From a virus: a stretch of DNA of 22,073 nt. The DNA lies in the IMG/VR virus record IMGVR_UViG_3300046674_000282, positions 1 through 22,073 of that record, one strand, 5' to 3'. Positions 14,213 to 22,057 of this stretch are shown here, one piece after another (the first letter of the stretch is position 1; the number at the start of each line of letters is the position of its first letter). Both the position numbers and the translations under genes were made by a program. The notes below the pieces were generated by a model, which was given only the letters and a program-made list of their open reading frames with translations, did no database searches and had not been told where the DNA came from.

Positions 14213-14581
14213 CTATCCGGTGGCGCGGTTCATCGTGAACTCGATGTGATGCACCGAGCCGGTGAGCGGGTCCGGCCACTCGGCGACTTCGCCCTGGACC
14301 TCGAAGATCTGGCCGCGCCACTCGAGGCGGTCGAGAGCCCGGATGTCGGGGGCGGTGCCCTCCTGCGACTGCACCCGCCAGCCGGTGGTTACTGCGTCCC
14401 GGGTCGGGTCCGCTGCCCCGCTTGAGGTGCTGTTGCCCTCGGTCTGCGACGCGGGCTGGACGTTGAGCTGCTCCACCTGCAGGCGGTCGACGGCATTCGG
14501 TGCCCAGTCCGGGGCGGTGTTGCCGCCGCGGTCCGTACGTGTGCCCGCGCGTACGCGGGTGAGGCTGTCGAAGAAGAACAT
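14213..14581 (-). CDS. Head closure (stopper) protein candidate
   Basis: A 122-residue protein whose ATG (14581) overlaps the upstream stop as TGATG. It has the layout of small SPP1 gp16 / HK97 gp7-like head-closure proteins: an N-terminal strand with basic residues (SLTRVRAGTRTDRGGN), a flexible Ser/Thr/Gly-rich middle (residues 43-70), and a C-terminal beta barrel (DIRALDRLEWRGQIFEVQGE, then SVHHIEFTMNRATG). 'D.l.w.g..f.V.G....w..P.tG..hh.e' is characteristic of head-tail joining proteins. It would bind the adaptor ring below the portal and hold packaged DNA. Family placement is by order and pattern only. Confidence 0.7.
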   Translation of the reverse strand: MFFFDSLTRVRAGTRTDRGGNTAPDWAPNAVDRLQVEQLNVQPASQTEGNSTSSGAADPTRDAVTTGWRVQSQEGTAPDIRALDRLEWRGQIFEVQGEVAEWPDPLTGSVHHIEFTMNRATG

Positions 14582-15135
14582 CAGACGTCCCCTGAGGAGC
14601 GGACCTTATGCCGGGCCACCGTGCTGGTCCAGGCTTCCGTGGCACCGGACGCGGCCTGCGCGCCGAAGGTCACGGACTGCCCGCCGACGGCTTTGGACTG
14701 CACGCCGACCGGGATGGTGAATCCGGCCTCCGCCCGCTCGAGGACGGCCTCTTGAATGTCCTCGGGAACTTCGGCCCAGCCGTGGCTGTAGGTGACCTGA
14801 AGGCAGCGCAGCCGGTCGGGCCAGCACCGGCAGCCGAGGCGCCGCAGGATGCCCGCCTCGGACCAGGAGTAGTCGGTGCCCTCGGTCAGTACCTCGTCGT
14901 CGAGGAGGACCTCGGCCACAGCCGTGGTCGGCCACACCGGCAGCAGGATGGACTCGCGTCCGTTGCCGTCGAGGACCACCACGTCGTTGGCGACGAGGTT
15001 GACCCGGTGGCCGACCTGACCGCGGAATCGGCGGCTGGCCGCCCTGAGCGCGGCGATCAGCTTGGGGTTGTCCTCGGGCTGGCCGAGCTGCACGGCGAGC
15101 TCGGCCGGGTCCGCGAGGAACTCCTCAGCTACCAC
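14581..15135 (-). CDS. Head-tail adaptor (HK97 gp6-like connector)
   Basis: A 184-residue protein read from GTG at 15135. The frame is open much further upstream, but the extra sequence is Arg/Pro-rich shadow of the neighbouring gene. The chosen GTG overlaps the upstream gene by 11 bases and has only a weak AAGG 6 bases before it. Near the N-terminus, FLADPAELAVQLGQPEDNPK followed by AALRAASRRFRGQVGH is the typical opening of gp6/gp15-like connectors: helices that dock to the portal. A beta segment follows (VVVLDGNGRESILLPVWPTT), then GTDYSWSEAGILRRLG and VTYSHGWAEVPEDI, also typical. The C-terminus (from about 150) is Gly/Ala/Ser-rich and may contact the head-closure protein. Confidence 0.82.
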   Translation of the reverse strand: MVAEEFLADPAELAVQLGQPEDNPKLIAALRAASRRFRGQVGHRVNLVANDVVVLDGNGRESILLPVWPTTAVAEVLLDDEVLTEGTDYSWSEAGILRRLGCRCWPDRLRCLQVTYSHGWAEVPEDIQEAVLERAEAGFTIPVGVQSKAVGGQSVTFGAQAASGATEAWTSTVARHKVRSSGDV

Positions 15136-15604
15136 CGTCGGCCTTGTTCGCCGACCCCGTACGGGCCTTGTTCGCTGCCGTCGACCGCTTCCGCACCGGG
15201 GCCTCCCCGGCGGTCTGCTGCGGCTCGGCGGCCGCGTCCTCGACGTCGCCGCTATCCGCGACCTGGGACTCGGCCTGGCCGTCGCTGTCGGACTCCTGCA
15301 CAGGCTCCGTAGCCTCTGCATCCGCGATGCTCTCGGCCACGGCCGTCACCGGCTCGATCGTGGATACGGCGTCTGAGACCTGGTACGGGCCGGCGCCGAG
15401 CTTGGCCGCGTCCGCGTCGGACAGTTTCATGACGGTCTCGAAGCCGTTCCGGACGACCTTGTACTTCTTGAGCGGACCGCTCACGGCGGCCACCTCCTCG
15501 ATGAGTTGATCCGCCGGCACCACGTCGGAGGGCGGCCCGCACGTCGCGTTCGCTGCTCCGCACGGACACCGCCCTCCCGCGTTGCGGTGGATGAACAGGG
15601 TCAC
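15125..15604 (-). CDS. Unknown phage protein with N-terminal Cys cluster and charged tail
   Basis: A 159-residue protein from GTG at 15604, whose start overlaps the upstream stop as GTGA. Three cysteines in a short span (C13, C15, C22 in CPCGAANATC) suggest a metal site or disulfide near the N-terminus. Residues 35-76 form a compact segment (SGPLKKYKVVRNGFETVMKL, then DADAAKLG) that I have seen as a short conserved protein downstream of capsid genes in Streptomyces phages. Residues 80-135 are Ala/Glu/Asp-rich low complexity, and the last 25 are basic (VRKRSTAANKARTG). A head-associated role is possible from position between head-fibre-like and adaptor genes; no function can be assigned. Confidence 0.72.
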   Translation of the reverse strand: MTLFIHRNAGGRCPCGAANATCGPPSDVVPADQLIEEVAAVSGPLKKYKVVRNGFETVMKLSDADAAKLGAGPYQVSDAVSTIEPVTAVAESIADAEATEPVQESDSDGQAESQVADSGDVEDAAAEPQQTAGEAPVRKRSTAANKARTGSANKADGGS

Positions 15605-15810
15605 GACGCGAGCAGACCGGCGGTCCGCAGCTTGGCGAGCAGCGCGTTGTGCGCGGTGCGGATGGTCGCCAGGTCGGCCACGACCTTGTCGAACTCGATC
15701 TTCGTCGGGGCACTTGCTGCGGCTGCAGACGTCAGCGCCGCCATATCGGACTGGGCCGCGGCCTGCTTGCCCTCACGGGCAGCGCCCGCGCCGGGGTTGA
15801 GGTACGCCAT
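15601..15810 (-). CDS. Small head-fibre-like capsid-associated protein
   Basis: A 69-residue protein 15 bases after the major capsid gene, starting with ATG at 15810 with CGGAGG 8 bases upstream. The first 35 residues are Ala/Gly-rich. The second half (FDKVVADLATIRTAHNALLA, then KLRTAGLLAS) is a likely coiled coil. It ends in the 'L..LR.AGL' pattern seen in short phage proteins annotated as head fibre proteins. It may decorate the capsid surface as a trimer. It is too short for full fibres, so it could instead be a small capsid cement or internal protein. Its stop overlaps the next start by four bases. Confidence 0.6.
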   Translation of the reverse strand: MAYLNPGAGAAREGKQAAAQSDMAALTSAAAASAPTKIEFDKVVADLATIRTAHNALLAKLRTAGLLAS

Positions 15811-15825
15811 GGTTCATGCCTCCGA

Positions 15826-17154
15826 TCAGGCGGTCAGGTCGATCTCGACGAACGCGGACGGCTGCAGGACACCGAAAGCTGCGCGCATCTCGGCGAGGAT
15901 CGCGACGAGGTTGCGGACGAAGAAGTCCAGGTGCGAGTCGGTGACCTGGATGGTCGCCTGCTCGCGGTCCCACAGCACGGCCTTGCGCCAGTCGCCGACG
16001 TAGCCGGTGCCCGCCGGGACGGCCTCGGTCTCGATAACCGGGACACCCCACAGGACCTGGGCCGTGCCCGCACCGCCGGGACCCCCGAAGTAGAACCGGG
16101 CCTCGTTGTCCTGCAGGAGGTCCAGCGCTTCGGTGTCCGACGGGTTGAGCAGGTAGGCGTTGGCCATTGACCGGCCGACGGTGCGGACCTTGGTCTTGGC
16201 CTTGCGGGTCGTGGTGAGCAGGTCGGTGTCCCACGCCTGCGACTGGGTGCCGCTCACCGTGGCGACGCCCTCGAAGTTCTCGCCCGTGTTGTCGCCCTGG
16301 ACCATCTGGTCCTCGAGCTCCTCCTCGAGCCCGTACATCAGGAACGCGTCGATCAGGGTCCGGACCTGCGCCGCATCGGACATCGCGCGCTTGGTGGCCG
16401 GCATCCAGTGAGCGATGGTCTTGACCGCAGCGGTGACCTTCGCCAGGGCCACGCCCGACTCGGGCTTGTAGCCGCCGCCGGCGTTGTTCACCAGCGCGCC
16501 CGCACCGCCCGGCGCTGTCGGTGCCGCCGCGGACGTCGCCTCGGCGACCGGGGCCGCGTTGTTCGTCACGGAGGTGACACGCACGTACTCCACCGTGTCC
16601 GACGTGGTGGTGCCCGGAGTGACGACGTCGCGTAGGCGCAGCGGCCGCTGGAAGACGTCGATGCCGACCTGCAGGCCGCGCCAGTCGTTCTGGACCAGGG
16701 CGCCGCCGGAGGTGTCGGAGCCGCCGGTTACCAGGCTCTTGACGCCGAACATCTCCGACTGGACACGCTGCTGCGCGCCGAACTTACCGTTGACGGCCTT
16801 GGCCATCAGGCCCTTGTACTCGGGCGAGTCGGTGAACTGCTCGCCGAGGGACTTGCCCTTCTCCGGCAGGTGGAAGCCGGACGCGGTCTGCCGCGTGCCG
16901 TCCTTCTCCGTCTTCGCGTTCAGGGCGATGTCGTCGCCGAGCTCGGACAGCGTCCGCTTCAGCTCGGCGTCGCCCTTGAGACCTTCGATCGCCGCCTTGG
17001 CCGCGGTGGCCTTGGACATGTGATCGCGCAGTTCCGCGGCCTCTGCCTCGGTGAACCCGCGGTCACCGTCCTCCTCGGCCCGGGTCGTGATCTCCCGCGC
17101 CTTGAGGAGGTGGTGCCGCATCTCCTCGCTGAGTTCCTTGATCGTCTTGGCCAT
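15826..17154 (-). CDS. Major capsid protein, HK97 fold
   Basis: A 442-residue HK97-family capsid subunit. Residues 1-85 are highly charged helix (IKELSEEMRHHLLKAREITT and onward), equivalent to the delta scaffolding domain, and are probably removed by the protease encoded just upstream. The mature core starts somewhere after about 100. SLVTGGSDTSGGALVQNDWR leads into the long-loop region, followed by LRLRDVVTPGTTTSDTVEYV, then MVQGDNTGENFEGV and GRSMANAYLLNPSD, and finally VWGVPVIET-type and GDWRKAVLWDREQATIQVTD segments of the A domain. The C-terminus (NLVAILAEMRAAFGVLQPSA) is also typical. The ATG at 17154 is 6 bases after the protease stop, with GAGGAG very close upstream. No separate scaffold gene is present. 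Confidence 0.95.
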   Translation of the reverse strand: MAKTIKELSEEMRHHLLKAREITTRAEEDGDRGFTEAEAAELRDHMSKATAAKAAIEGLKGDAELKRTLSELGDDIALNAKTEKDGTRQTASGFHLPEKGKSLGEQFTDSPEYKGLMAKAVNGKFGAQQRVQSEMFGVKSLVTGGSDTSGGALVQNDWRGLQVGIDVFQRPLRLRDVVTPGTTTSDTVEYVRVTSVTNNAAPVAEATSAAAPTAPGGAGALVNNAGGGYKPESGVALAKVTAAVKTIAHWMPATKRAMSDAAQVRTLIDAFLMYGLEEELEDQMVQGDNTGENFEGVATVSGTQSQAWDTDLLTTTRKAKTKVRTVGRSMANAYLLNPSDTEALDLLQDNEARFYFGGPGGAGTAQVLWGVPVIETEAVPAGTGYVGDWRKAVLWDREQATIQVTDSHLDFFVRNLVAILAEMRAAFGVLQPSAFVEIDLTA

Positions 17155-17160
17155 GTCTCC

Positions 17161-18072
17161 TCATTCCGTGAGCGAGGCCTCGAGCTCCAACAGCTCGAGG
17201 TCGGTACGCAGACGGGCAGAGTCGGCACCGGCCTTGGCGGCGTCGTCCGTGGACGGCGCTTCGCGGGGGTCCGGCGTGGTCTCTTCCTCGGTGCTGCTGA
17301 TGTCGGTCGTGCTGGGGGTGCCCTCTGGGTTGTCCTGGGCGGGCGCGGTCTCTGCGGGCTGGGCGGGCGGCGTGTCGCCGCCGGCTGCCGCGGAGTCGGG
17401 CTGGCCGGACGTGTCGGGGGTCGTCTTGGGGGCCGCCTCGGGGCGGGCCTTCTCCGGGGTCGCGGCGGCGAGGACCTCACCGATCGCGTCGTACGCCGCG
17501 TTCAGGGCCTCGAAGTTCTTCTGGCTCAGGACGCGTCCCGCCTTCGCGCCGCGGGCCAGGCCGGCGGCCTTGGCCGCGAGCAGCTCGGTCTCCTGGTTCG
17601 CGCCGACCAGGCACGGGCCGACCTCGTGGAGCTTGAGGCGGCGCAGCTCGTAGTAGCCGCCGTACTTGTGCTCCTCGTCGCTGACCCAGGCACCTTCACC
17701 GATGTCGTAGGCGAAGGAGAACTGCGTGACCCTACGGCCCTTCAACAGGCGGTACACCTGGGACGCGGTGGGGTTCGTGTCGAGGTCGTCGATCTGCCCG
17801 GTGACCTCCAAGCCCTGCAGCGTCTCAACCGCCTTGACGACCGTCCCGATGTGAGAGAACGGATCGGACCAGTCGTGAGACCAGATCACCGGGATCGGGT
17901 CGCCCTTGGCTTCCCAGTCCTTGAGCGTGTCGGTGAACGCGCCCGGCCGGACGACGTCGCCCACCGAGTCCTCGTTGCCGAACACCGATACCAGCGCCAC
18001 GAACTGCCCCTCGGCCAGCCCGTCGGCGACGCCCGCCGCCTTCACCCTTGCGGAGAAGTCCTTCGTGCGCAC
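17161..18072 (-). CDS. Prohead protease, HK97 (S78) family, with acidic low-complexity tail
   Basis: A 303-residue protease from GTG at 18072. AAGGAGG (18085-18079), inside the last codons of the portal gene, lies 6 bases before it and decides the start; the frame is open further upstream but only with shadow sequence. The catalytic triad can be read: H66 in IWSHDWSDPF, S119 in VTQFSFAYDI and E150 in LKLHEVGPCLVGANQE. These positions are close to those of HK97 gp4. GNEDSVGDVVRPGAF near the N-terminus is another family motif. It should cut the capsid delta domain during maturation. Residues about 205-285 are a Pro/Ala/Thr/Glu-rich disordered tail not needed for the fold; it might help recruit the enzyme into the prohead. 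Confidence 0.92.
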   Translation of the reverse strand: MRTKDFSARVKAAGVADGLAEGQFVALVSVFGNEDSVGDVVRPGAFTDTLKDWEAKGDPIPVIWSHDWSDPFSHIGTVVKAVETLQGLEVTGQIDDLDTNPTASQVYRLLKGRRVTQFSFAYDIGEGAWVSDEEHKYGGYYELRRLKLHEVGPCLVGANQETELLAAKAAGLARGAKAGRVLSQKNFEALNAAYDAIGEVLAAATPEKARPEAAPKTTPDTSGQPDSAAAGGDTPPAQPAETAPAQDNPEGTPSTTDISSTEEETTPDPREAPSTDDAAKAGADSARLRTDLELLELEASLTE

Positions 18073-18073
18073 G

Positions 18074-20023
18074 TCAGCCCTCCTTCGCGTAGTCGAGAGT
18101 GCACTTGCAGTTGACGAGCTCTTTCGTCTCGCCCCCGGAATCGCCCGGCCAGCGCAGACCGTTGGAGAACACGTCGTCCAAGCCGACCTGCTCGCCGTTC
18201 TGCGCCTTGTGCGAGGCGCGTGGGTTGGTGCCGCCGGTGACCCAGATTTTTTTGGTGAGGCCGCTCGCGCCGGCGGCGTCGTGGCCGCCGAAGCTGCGGA
18301 GCTCGGTCGAGGCGGTGAGAGCCCGTACAGCGGCCGCGGTGCCCCACGCAACCGCGGCCGTCTGCAGGGCCTCCCGCCAGCCGTCGCCGCCCTCCTCCTG
18401 CACCGCGGCAACGGCCTCCCGGCCCGACTCCTCGTGCTGCGCCGCATGCGTCTCCGCGGCGGCGAGGATCCAGGCGAGCATCACGTCGGCCGACCAGTTC
18501 TCGGCCTCCGGGTTCCAGACGTCCAGGACGTCCCACGCGCCGACCTGAGCGAGCCGGTAGCCGTGGTGGGCCAGGAGCGCCTGCAGCTGCGCGAGGCGGT
18601 CCTCAGATCCGGCGGCCCACAGCGCGAGCAGATCCGGCATCCCGTCGGCGTCGTCCGCCGCCTTCGCGCCGGCGGCCGACAGGAGCGCGTCGGCCTGCCG
18701 CTCGGTGAACGCGGTCAGAGTCCGCTCGAGAGCATCTCGCTCGGACGCGAACGTGCCGAGCGCGGAGGGCCTGCCGGTGGCCTTGCTACGCGGCAGGCCA
18801 CGCGCTTTTGGGGGAGCGCCCGCCGGGGCCGGCGCGGTGTCCCGCGGGTTGGCGAGGCCGCCCTCGGTGACGTTCATCGGGACGATCAGGTCGTCGCCGC
18901 CCTCGACCCGCGGCAGGTTGTTCCGCGCGCGGATCTCGTTCCGGGTCATCCACGGCCCGCCCGCCGCAGTCGACGCCGCGGCCGCCTGCTCCTCGAAGGA
19001 GCCGCGCATCTTCTCCGCGATGTTGAACTCGCAGTAGACGTCCTCGTTGTCCGGCAGATCCGGGAGGACCTGAGCCGCGAACTCCTGCTGGATCATCACG
19101 GTCCACGGACCCAGAGTGTCCTGGTACAGGTGGGCGTGCTGCTCCTTGATATTGGAGTACGTGGCGTGGTCGAGGATCCCGATCAGCGGCGGGGGGATGA
19201 AGTACGCCGCGCTGACCTCCTCGCGGGTCAGCTTCCTCGCCTCGATGTACTGCGCCTGCTCCGGGTTGAAGCCGACCTTGTCGTAGGTCATGCCGTCCTC
19301 GAGGATCGGCGTACCGCCCTCGGCACCGCCGCCCTCGGAGAAGGAGCGCCACATCTCGCGGAAGCGGGACTTGTCTTTCGAGTCCCAGTCCGGAGCGTCG
19401 GCCGGCCGGACGAGGACACCAGTCAGGCGGGCTCCGGACTTCCACATCTGCGAGCGGTGCTTGGACGCCTCGGCCGACTCGAGCAGCAGATCCCGCAGGG
19501 ACTCGATGGGCGACTCACCGTACGTGAGATCGGTCGGCGAGTACCCGTGAATGTGGATCACTTCGTCCGGCTGGAAGTCCCGCCCGCCAGCGGTCTGGTA
19601 CTTCTCGGGCCGGATCCAGTTCCCGCCGTACGGGCGGATCAGCGTGGGCGGCACCGGCAGGATCCGCAGCGTGCCGTTCAGCTTCAACTTGATCCCGTAC
19701 CAGTTGTCGTACAGGGCAACGTCCGAGACGAGCCGCTCGATGAACCGGTACGTGGTCATGCCGAGCAGCGGACTGTTGAGCAGCTGCGCGAGCGGGTGCT
19801 GAGTGAGCCGCTCGCGGTCGGTGTCGCTCACCCTGCGGTAGACGTGCACCCCGAGCTGCGCGATGTTCCGCGCGAGGAAGCTGATGACCGTACGGACCTG
19901 GGGCTGTGTGCGCCAGATCGTCTCGTACTCCCACGGCGCCGCCCGCAGGGACATGGCCGCGTACCCCGGCATGACCCCGGCCCCGGTCGTCGAGAGTTCG
20001 CCGGAGCTGACCACGAACGCCAT
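18074..20023 (-). CDS. Portal protein fused to a MuF-like C-terminal domain
   Basis: A 649-residue protein starting with ATG at 20023, overlapping the upstream stop as TGATG. The frame is open upstream, but MAFVVSSGELSTTGAGVMPG fits as a portal N-terminus. Residues 1-395 are an HK97-type portal: WRTQPQVRTVISFLARNIAQ, then YDNWYGIKLKLNG, DEVIHIHGYSPTDLTYGESP, and YFIPPPLIGILDHATYSN. A Pro/Ala-rich linker (396-425) joins it to a helical region. Near the end, KKIWVTGGTNPRASH (591-605), then LDDVFSNGLRWPGD and VNCKC (637-641), are the signature of phage Mu F-like minor head proteins. Portal plus MuF thus share one chain, and no separate MuF gene occurs here. The portal forms the DNA-packaging vertex; MuF proteins lie inside the head. 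A run of seven A lies at 18253-18247. Confidence 0.9.
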   Translation of the reverse strand: MAFVVSSGELSTTGAGVMPGYAAMSLRAAPWEYETIWRTQPQVRTVISFLARNIAQLGVHVYRRVSDTDRERLTQHPLAQLLNSPLLGMTTYRFIERLVSDVALYDNWYGIKLKLNGTLRILPVPPTLIRPYGGNWIRPEKYQTAGGRDFQPDEVIHIHGYSPTDLTYGESPIESLRDLLLESAEASKHRSQMWKSGARLTGVLVRPADAPDWDSKDKSRFREMWRSFSEGGGAEGGTPILEDGMTYDKVGFNPEQAQYIEARKLTREEVSAAYFIPPPLIGILDHATYSNIKEQHAHLYQDTLGPWTVMIQQEFAAQVLPDLPDNEDVYCEFNIAEKMRGSFEEQAAAASTAAGGPWMTRNEIRARNNLPRVEGGDDLIVPMNVTEGGLANPRDTAPAPAGAPPKARGLPRSKATGRPSALGTFASERDALERTLTAFTERQADALLSAAGAKAADDADGMPDLLALWAAGSEDRLAQLQALLAHHGYRLAQVGAWDVLDVWNPEAENWSADVMLAWILAAAETHAAQHEESGREAVAAVQEEGGDGWREALQTAAVAWGTAAAVRALTASTELRSFGGHDAAGASGLTKKIWVTGGTNPRASHKAQNGEQVGLDDVFSNGLRWPGDSGGETKELVNCKCTLDYAKEG

Positions 20024-20244
20024 CAGCCACCACCGCCCGCGAGGACCTGGGTGAACTCCACGCGCGCTCGCTCGATGACGACCTCGCCGTCCACCGGCTG
20101 CGGGGTGCGGCCGGCCTCGAGGAGCTCCGCGTCGCGGAGGACCAGGAGCGGGCCGCGCTTGGCCCAGAGGATCCCGCGGAACGCCTTGTCCTGCAGGTTG
20201 ATGACGACTCGTTTCCGTACGGCTGTACGGCGCCACGCGAACAC
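20023..20244 (-). CDS. Small protein with Sm/LSm-like sequence pattern, function unknown
   Basis: A 73-residue protein between terminase and portal, starting with GTG at 20244 with GGGAGG 5 bases upstream. Its stop overlaps the portal start (TGATG). The first 12 residues are very basic (six Arg/Lys). Residues 13-39 read RVVINLQDKAFRGILW followed by GPLLVLRDA, close to the Sm1 motif order (V.V.L...F.G.L....L.L.DA), each loop about one residue short. Residues 53-67 (GEVVIERARVEFTQV) resemble the Sm2 end (vxIRGxxVxxI). This suggests a small five-stranded barrel, possibly a ring. The similarity is by eye only; an unrelated SH3-like barrel is possible. The gene is a familiar uncharacterised neighbour of portal genes in actinophages. 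Confidence 0.75.
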   Translation of the reverse strand: MFAWRRTAVRKRVVINLQDKAFRGILWAKRGPLLVLRDAELLEAGRTPQPVDGEVVIERARVEFTQVLAGGGG

Positions 20245-20266
20245 AGCAGCCTCCCGCTTCCGGCCG

Positions 20267-22051
20267 CTACACGACCATGATTTCGTCCTCGCCCTCCGCG
20301 TACCGGGACTTCCGGCGCGGGGGCCTGGCGATGACTTCCGACATGGCGGTCAGCAGGGCGGACACGCCGTCGATCTTGTCGCCCGAATTGGCCTTGTCCG
20401 GCTTGACGTTTCCCGAGGGGTCCATGGCGACGGCCAGGTTGTCGACGCACCAGCGGACCACCGGGTTACCGCCGTGCCGCAGAACCGGCGACTCCGGCGT
20501 CCCCTGCAGGATCAGGCGCTGCGTCTCCTTGAGCACGGGCGACAGGGTCTGGAAGCCCTGCCGGACCTTGACCAGGTTGGCCCGCTCGGAGACCAGGTCG
20601 TTCGTCAGCTGGCTCGCGTTCCACGGGTCGTAGCCGATCGACCTGACGCGGAAAAGATCGCGGTCCTTGCGGATCTGTTCCTTGATCCAGTCGTAGTCGG
20701 CGACGTTGCCCGGGGTGGTGGTCAGCCACCCCTCCTTGACCCACCGGGACGCGGCCTTCGCGGTCCGCTTGTCGAGGGCCTCGAGGTTGTCCTCCGGCGT
20801 CCAGAAGCGCCACAGGGCGTCGAGTTGGCCGGTCTCGTCATCGGGGAACAGCCAGCACAGCGCGCACAGGTCGGACGTCGCGGCGAGGTCCAGGCCGCCC
20901 CAGGTCTGCCGTCCGTGGAGCGTGGTCTCGTCGACCATGCCCGCGTTGCGGTTCCACGCATCGATCGGCAGGAACTTGACGTCCTGCCGCGTACGGATGC
21001 CGAGGTGCAGCCGCTTGAACGACGCCAGATCGGTTGGCGAGGACTGCGCCTTGCGCGAGGCTTTCACCAGGTACGCGCGCGTCGGGGACACCCCGAACCC
21101 TGGGTTGGCCGCCCGCCACGTCTCCTCGGTATGCGGGTCGGCGTCGTTCGGCGCGGCGAAGATCACGCCGTACACGGACGAGTCGTGCAGCACGCGGCGC
21201 GCCAGCTGCTCGATGCGGCGCCGCTTGTTGTCGTACGGCGTCTCGCGCTTGCCGGTGTCCGCCGTGGTGATGACCACGCCGAGCGGCTGGCGGCGGGAGC
21301 CGGTGCCGGACTCGAGGGTCTCGAGCATGTCCGGACCCTTGTGGATGTGCAGCTCGTCGAGGACGTAGGCATGCAGGTTGGCGCCGTGCTGCGCGTCGGC
21401 CACGTTCGAGATGACCTGGAAGTACGAGCCGGACCGCTGGTGGAGGATCTTGTCCTTGAGCGGCTTGACGTGGCCCTTGAGCGCGGGCGCTGAGTCGGCC
21501 AGCCGCCGGATCGGGTCGAAGACGAACCGGGCCTGGTCCTTCGTGGTGGCTGCGGCCAGGACCTCCGCGCCGGGCTCGCCGTCCGCGCACGTCATGTAGA
21601 TCGCGATGCCGCCGCACAGTGTGGACTTGCCGTTCTTGCGGGGCACGTCGACGTACAGCTCGGAGACGACGCGCACGTAGTCGTCGGCGTCGTCGTCCCA
21701 CTGGACCCAGCCGAACACCGGGGCGATGACGTACCCGACCTGCCACGGGTCCGGCTTGAGCGGCTGGCCGGCCCACTGGCCCTTGGTGTGCCGCAGCTTG
21801 GAGAACGCGTTGACCACGCGGTCGACGCGGGCCGGGTCGAACACGGCACCGGGCGCCTCCCCAGGGGAGGGCGTCTGGTGTAGCGGCGGGGAGTCCGGCA
21901 GCGGGATGCTGCGAGAGACCAGGTACCAGGCGACCTCGGGGGAGAGCTTCAGCCGGTCCAGAGTCTCCTGGTCCGGCAACTCCAGGTCGTCGCGCCGGGC
22001 GGCCGCCTCGGGCTTGCCCGGCTTACGCGAACGGGTTGTCGTCCTCGCCAT
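20267..22051 (-). CDS. terL: Terminase large subunit (HK97/Terminase_1 type)
   Basis: The packaging motor, 594 residues. The ATPase half shows Walker A PRKNGKS (137-143), Walker B VLDEL (230-234, with D232 and E233), and motif III VVITTADT (259-266). The nuclease half shows its three acidic metal ligands in order: D388 in GGLDLAATSD, D475 in GYDPWN, and D561 in GDKIDGVSALL. An N-terminal Lys/Arg-rich segment (1-20) precedes a helical lid-type region. Length is normal for the family. The ATG at 22051 has GAGAGGGG 6 bases upstream. The frame stays open to the window edge 22 bases away, so a longer N-terminus cannot be excluded. The small subunit is not seen and may lie beyond the right edge. 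Confidence 0.95.
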   Translation of the reverse strand: MARTTTRSRKPGKPEAAARRDDLELPDQETLDRLKLSPEVAWYLVSRSIPLPDSPPLHQTPSPGEAPGAVFDPARVDRVVNAFSKLRHTKGQWAGQPLKPDPWQVGYVIAPVFGWVQWDDDADDYVRVVSELYVDVPRKNGKSTLCGGIAIYMTCADGEPGAEVLAAATTKDQARFVFDPIRRLADSAPALKGHVKPLKDKILHQRSGSYFQVISNVADAQHGANLHAYVLDELHIHKGPDMLETLESGTGSRRQPLGVVITTADTGKRETPYDNKRRRIEQLARRVLHDSSVYGVIFAAPNDADPHTEETWRAANPGFGVSPTRAYLVKASRKAQSSPTDLASFKRLHLGIRTRQDVKFLPIDAWNRNAGMVDETTLHGRQTWGGLDLAATSDLCALCWLFPDDETGQLDALWRFWTPEDNLEALDKRTAKAASRWVKEGWLTTTPGNVADYDWIKEQIRKDRDLFRVRSIGYDPWNASQLTNDLVSERANLVKVRQGFQTLSPVLKETQRLILQGTPESPVLRHGGNPVVRWCVDNLAVAMDPSGNVKPDKANSGDKIDGVSALLTAMSEVIARPPRRKSRYAEGEDEIMVV

Positions 22052-22057
22052 CGTCGG

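Noticed and set aside
18073-18447. N-terminal extension of the protease frame up to 18447
   Set aside because: The extra 125 residues are Arg/Pro/Ser shadow of the portal C-terminus, while the GTG at 18072 has a strong AAGGAGG.
17906-21493. A 1195-codon open frame on the plus strand opposite portal and terminase
   Set aside because: The translation is Arg/Gly/Leu/Asp-biased with no domain pattern, and the minus-strand proteins have clear catalytic motifs. It is a GC-bias shadow.
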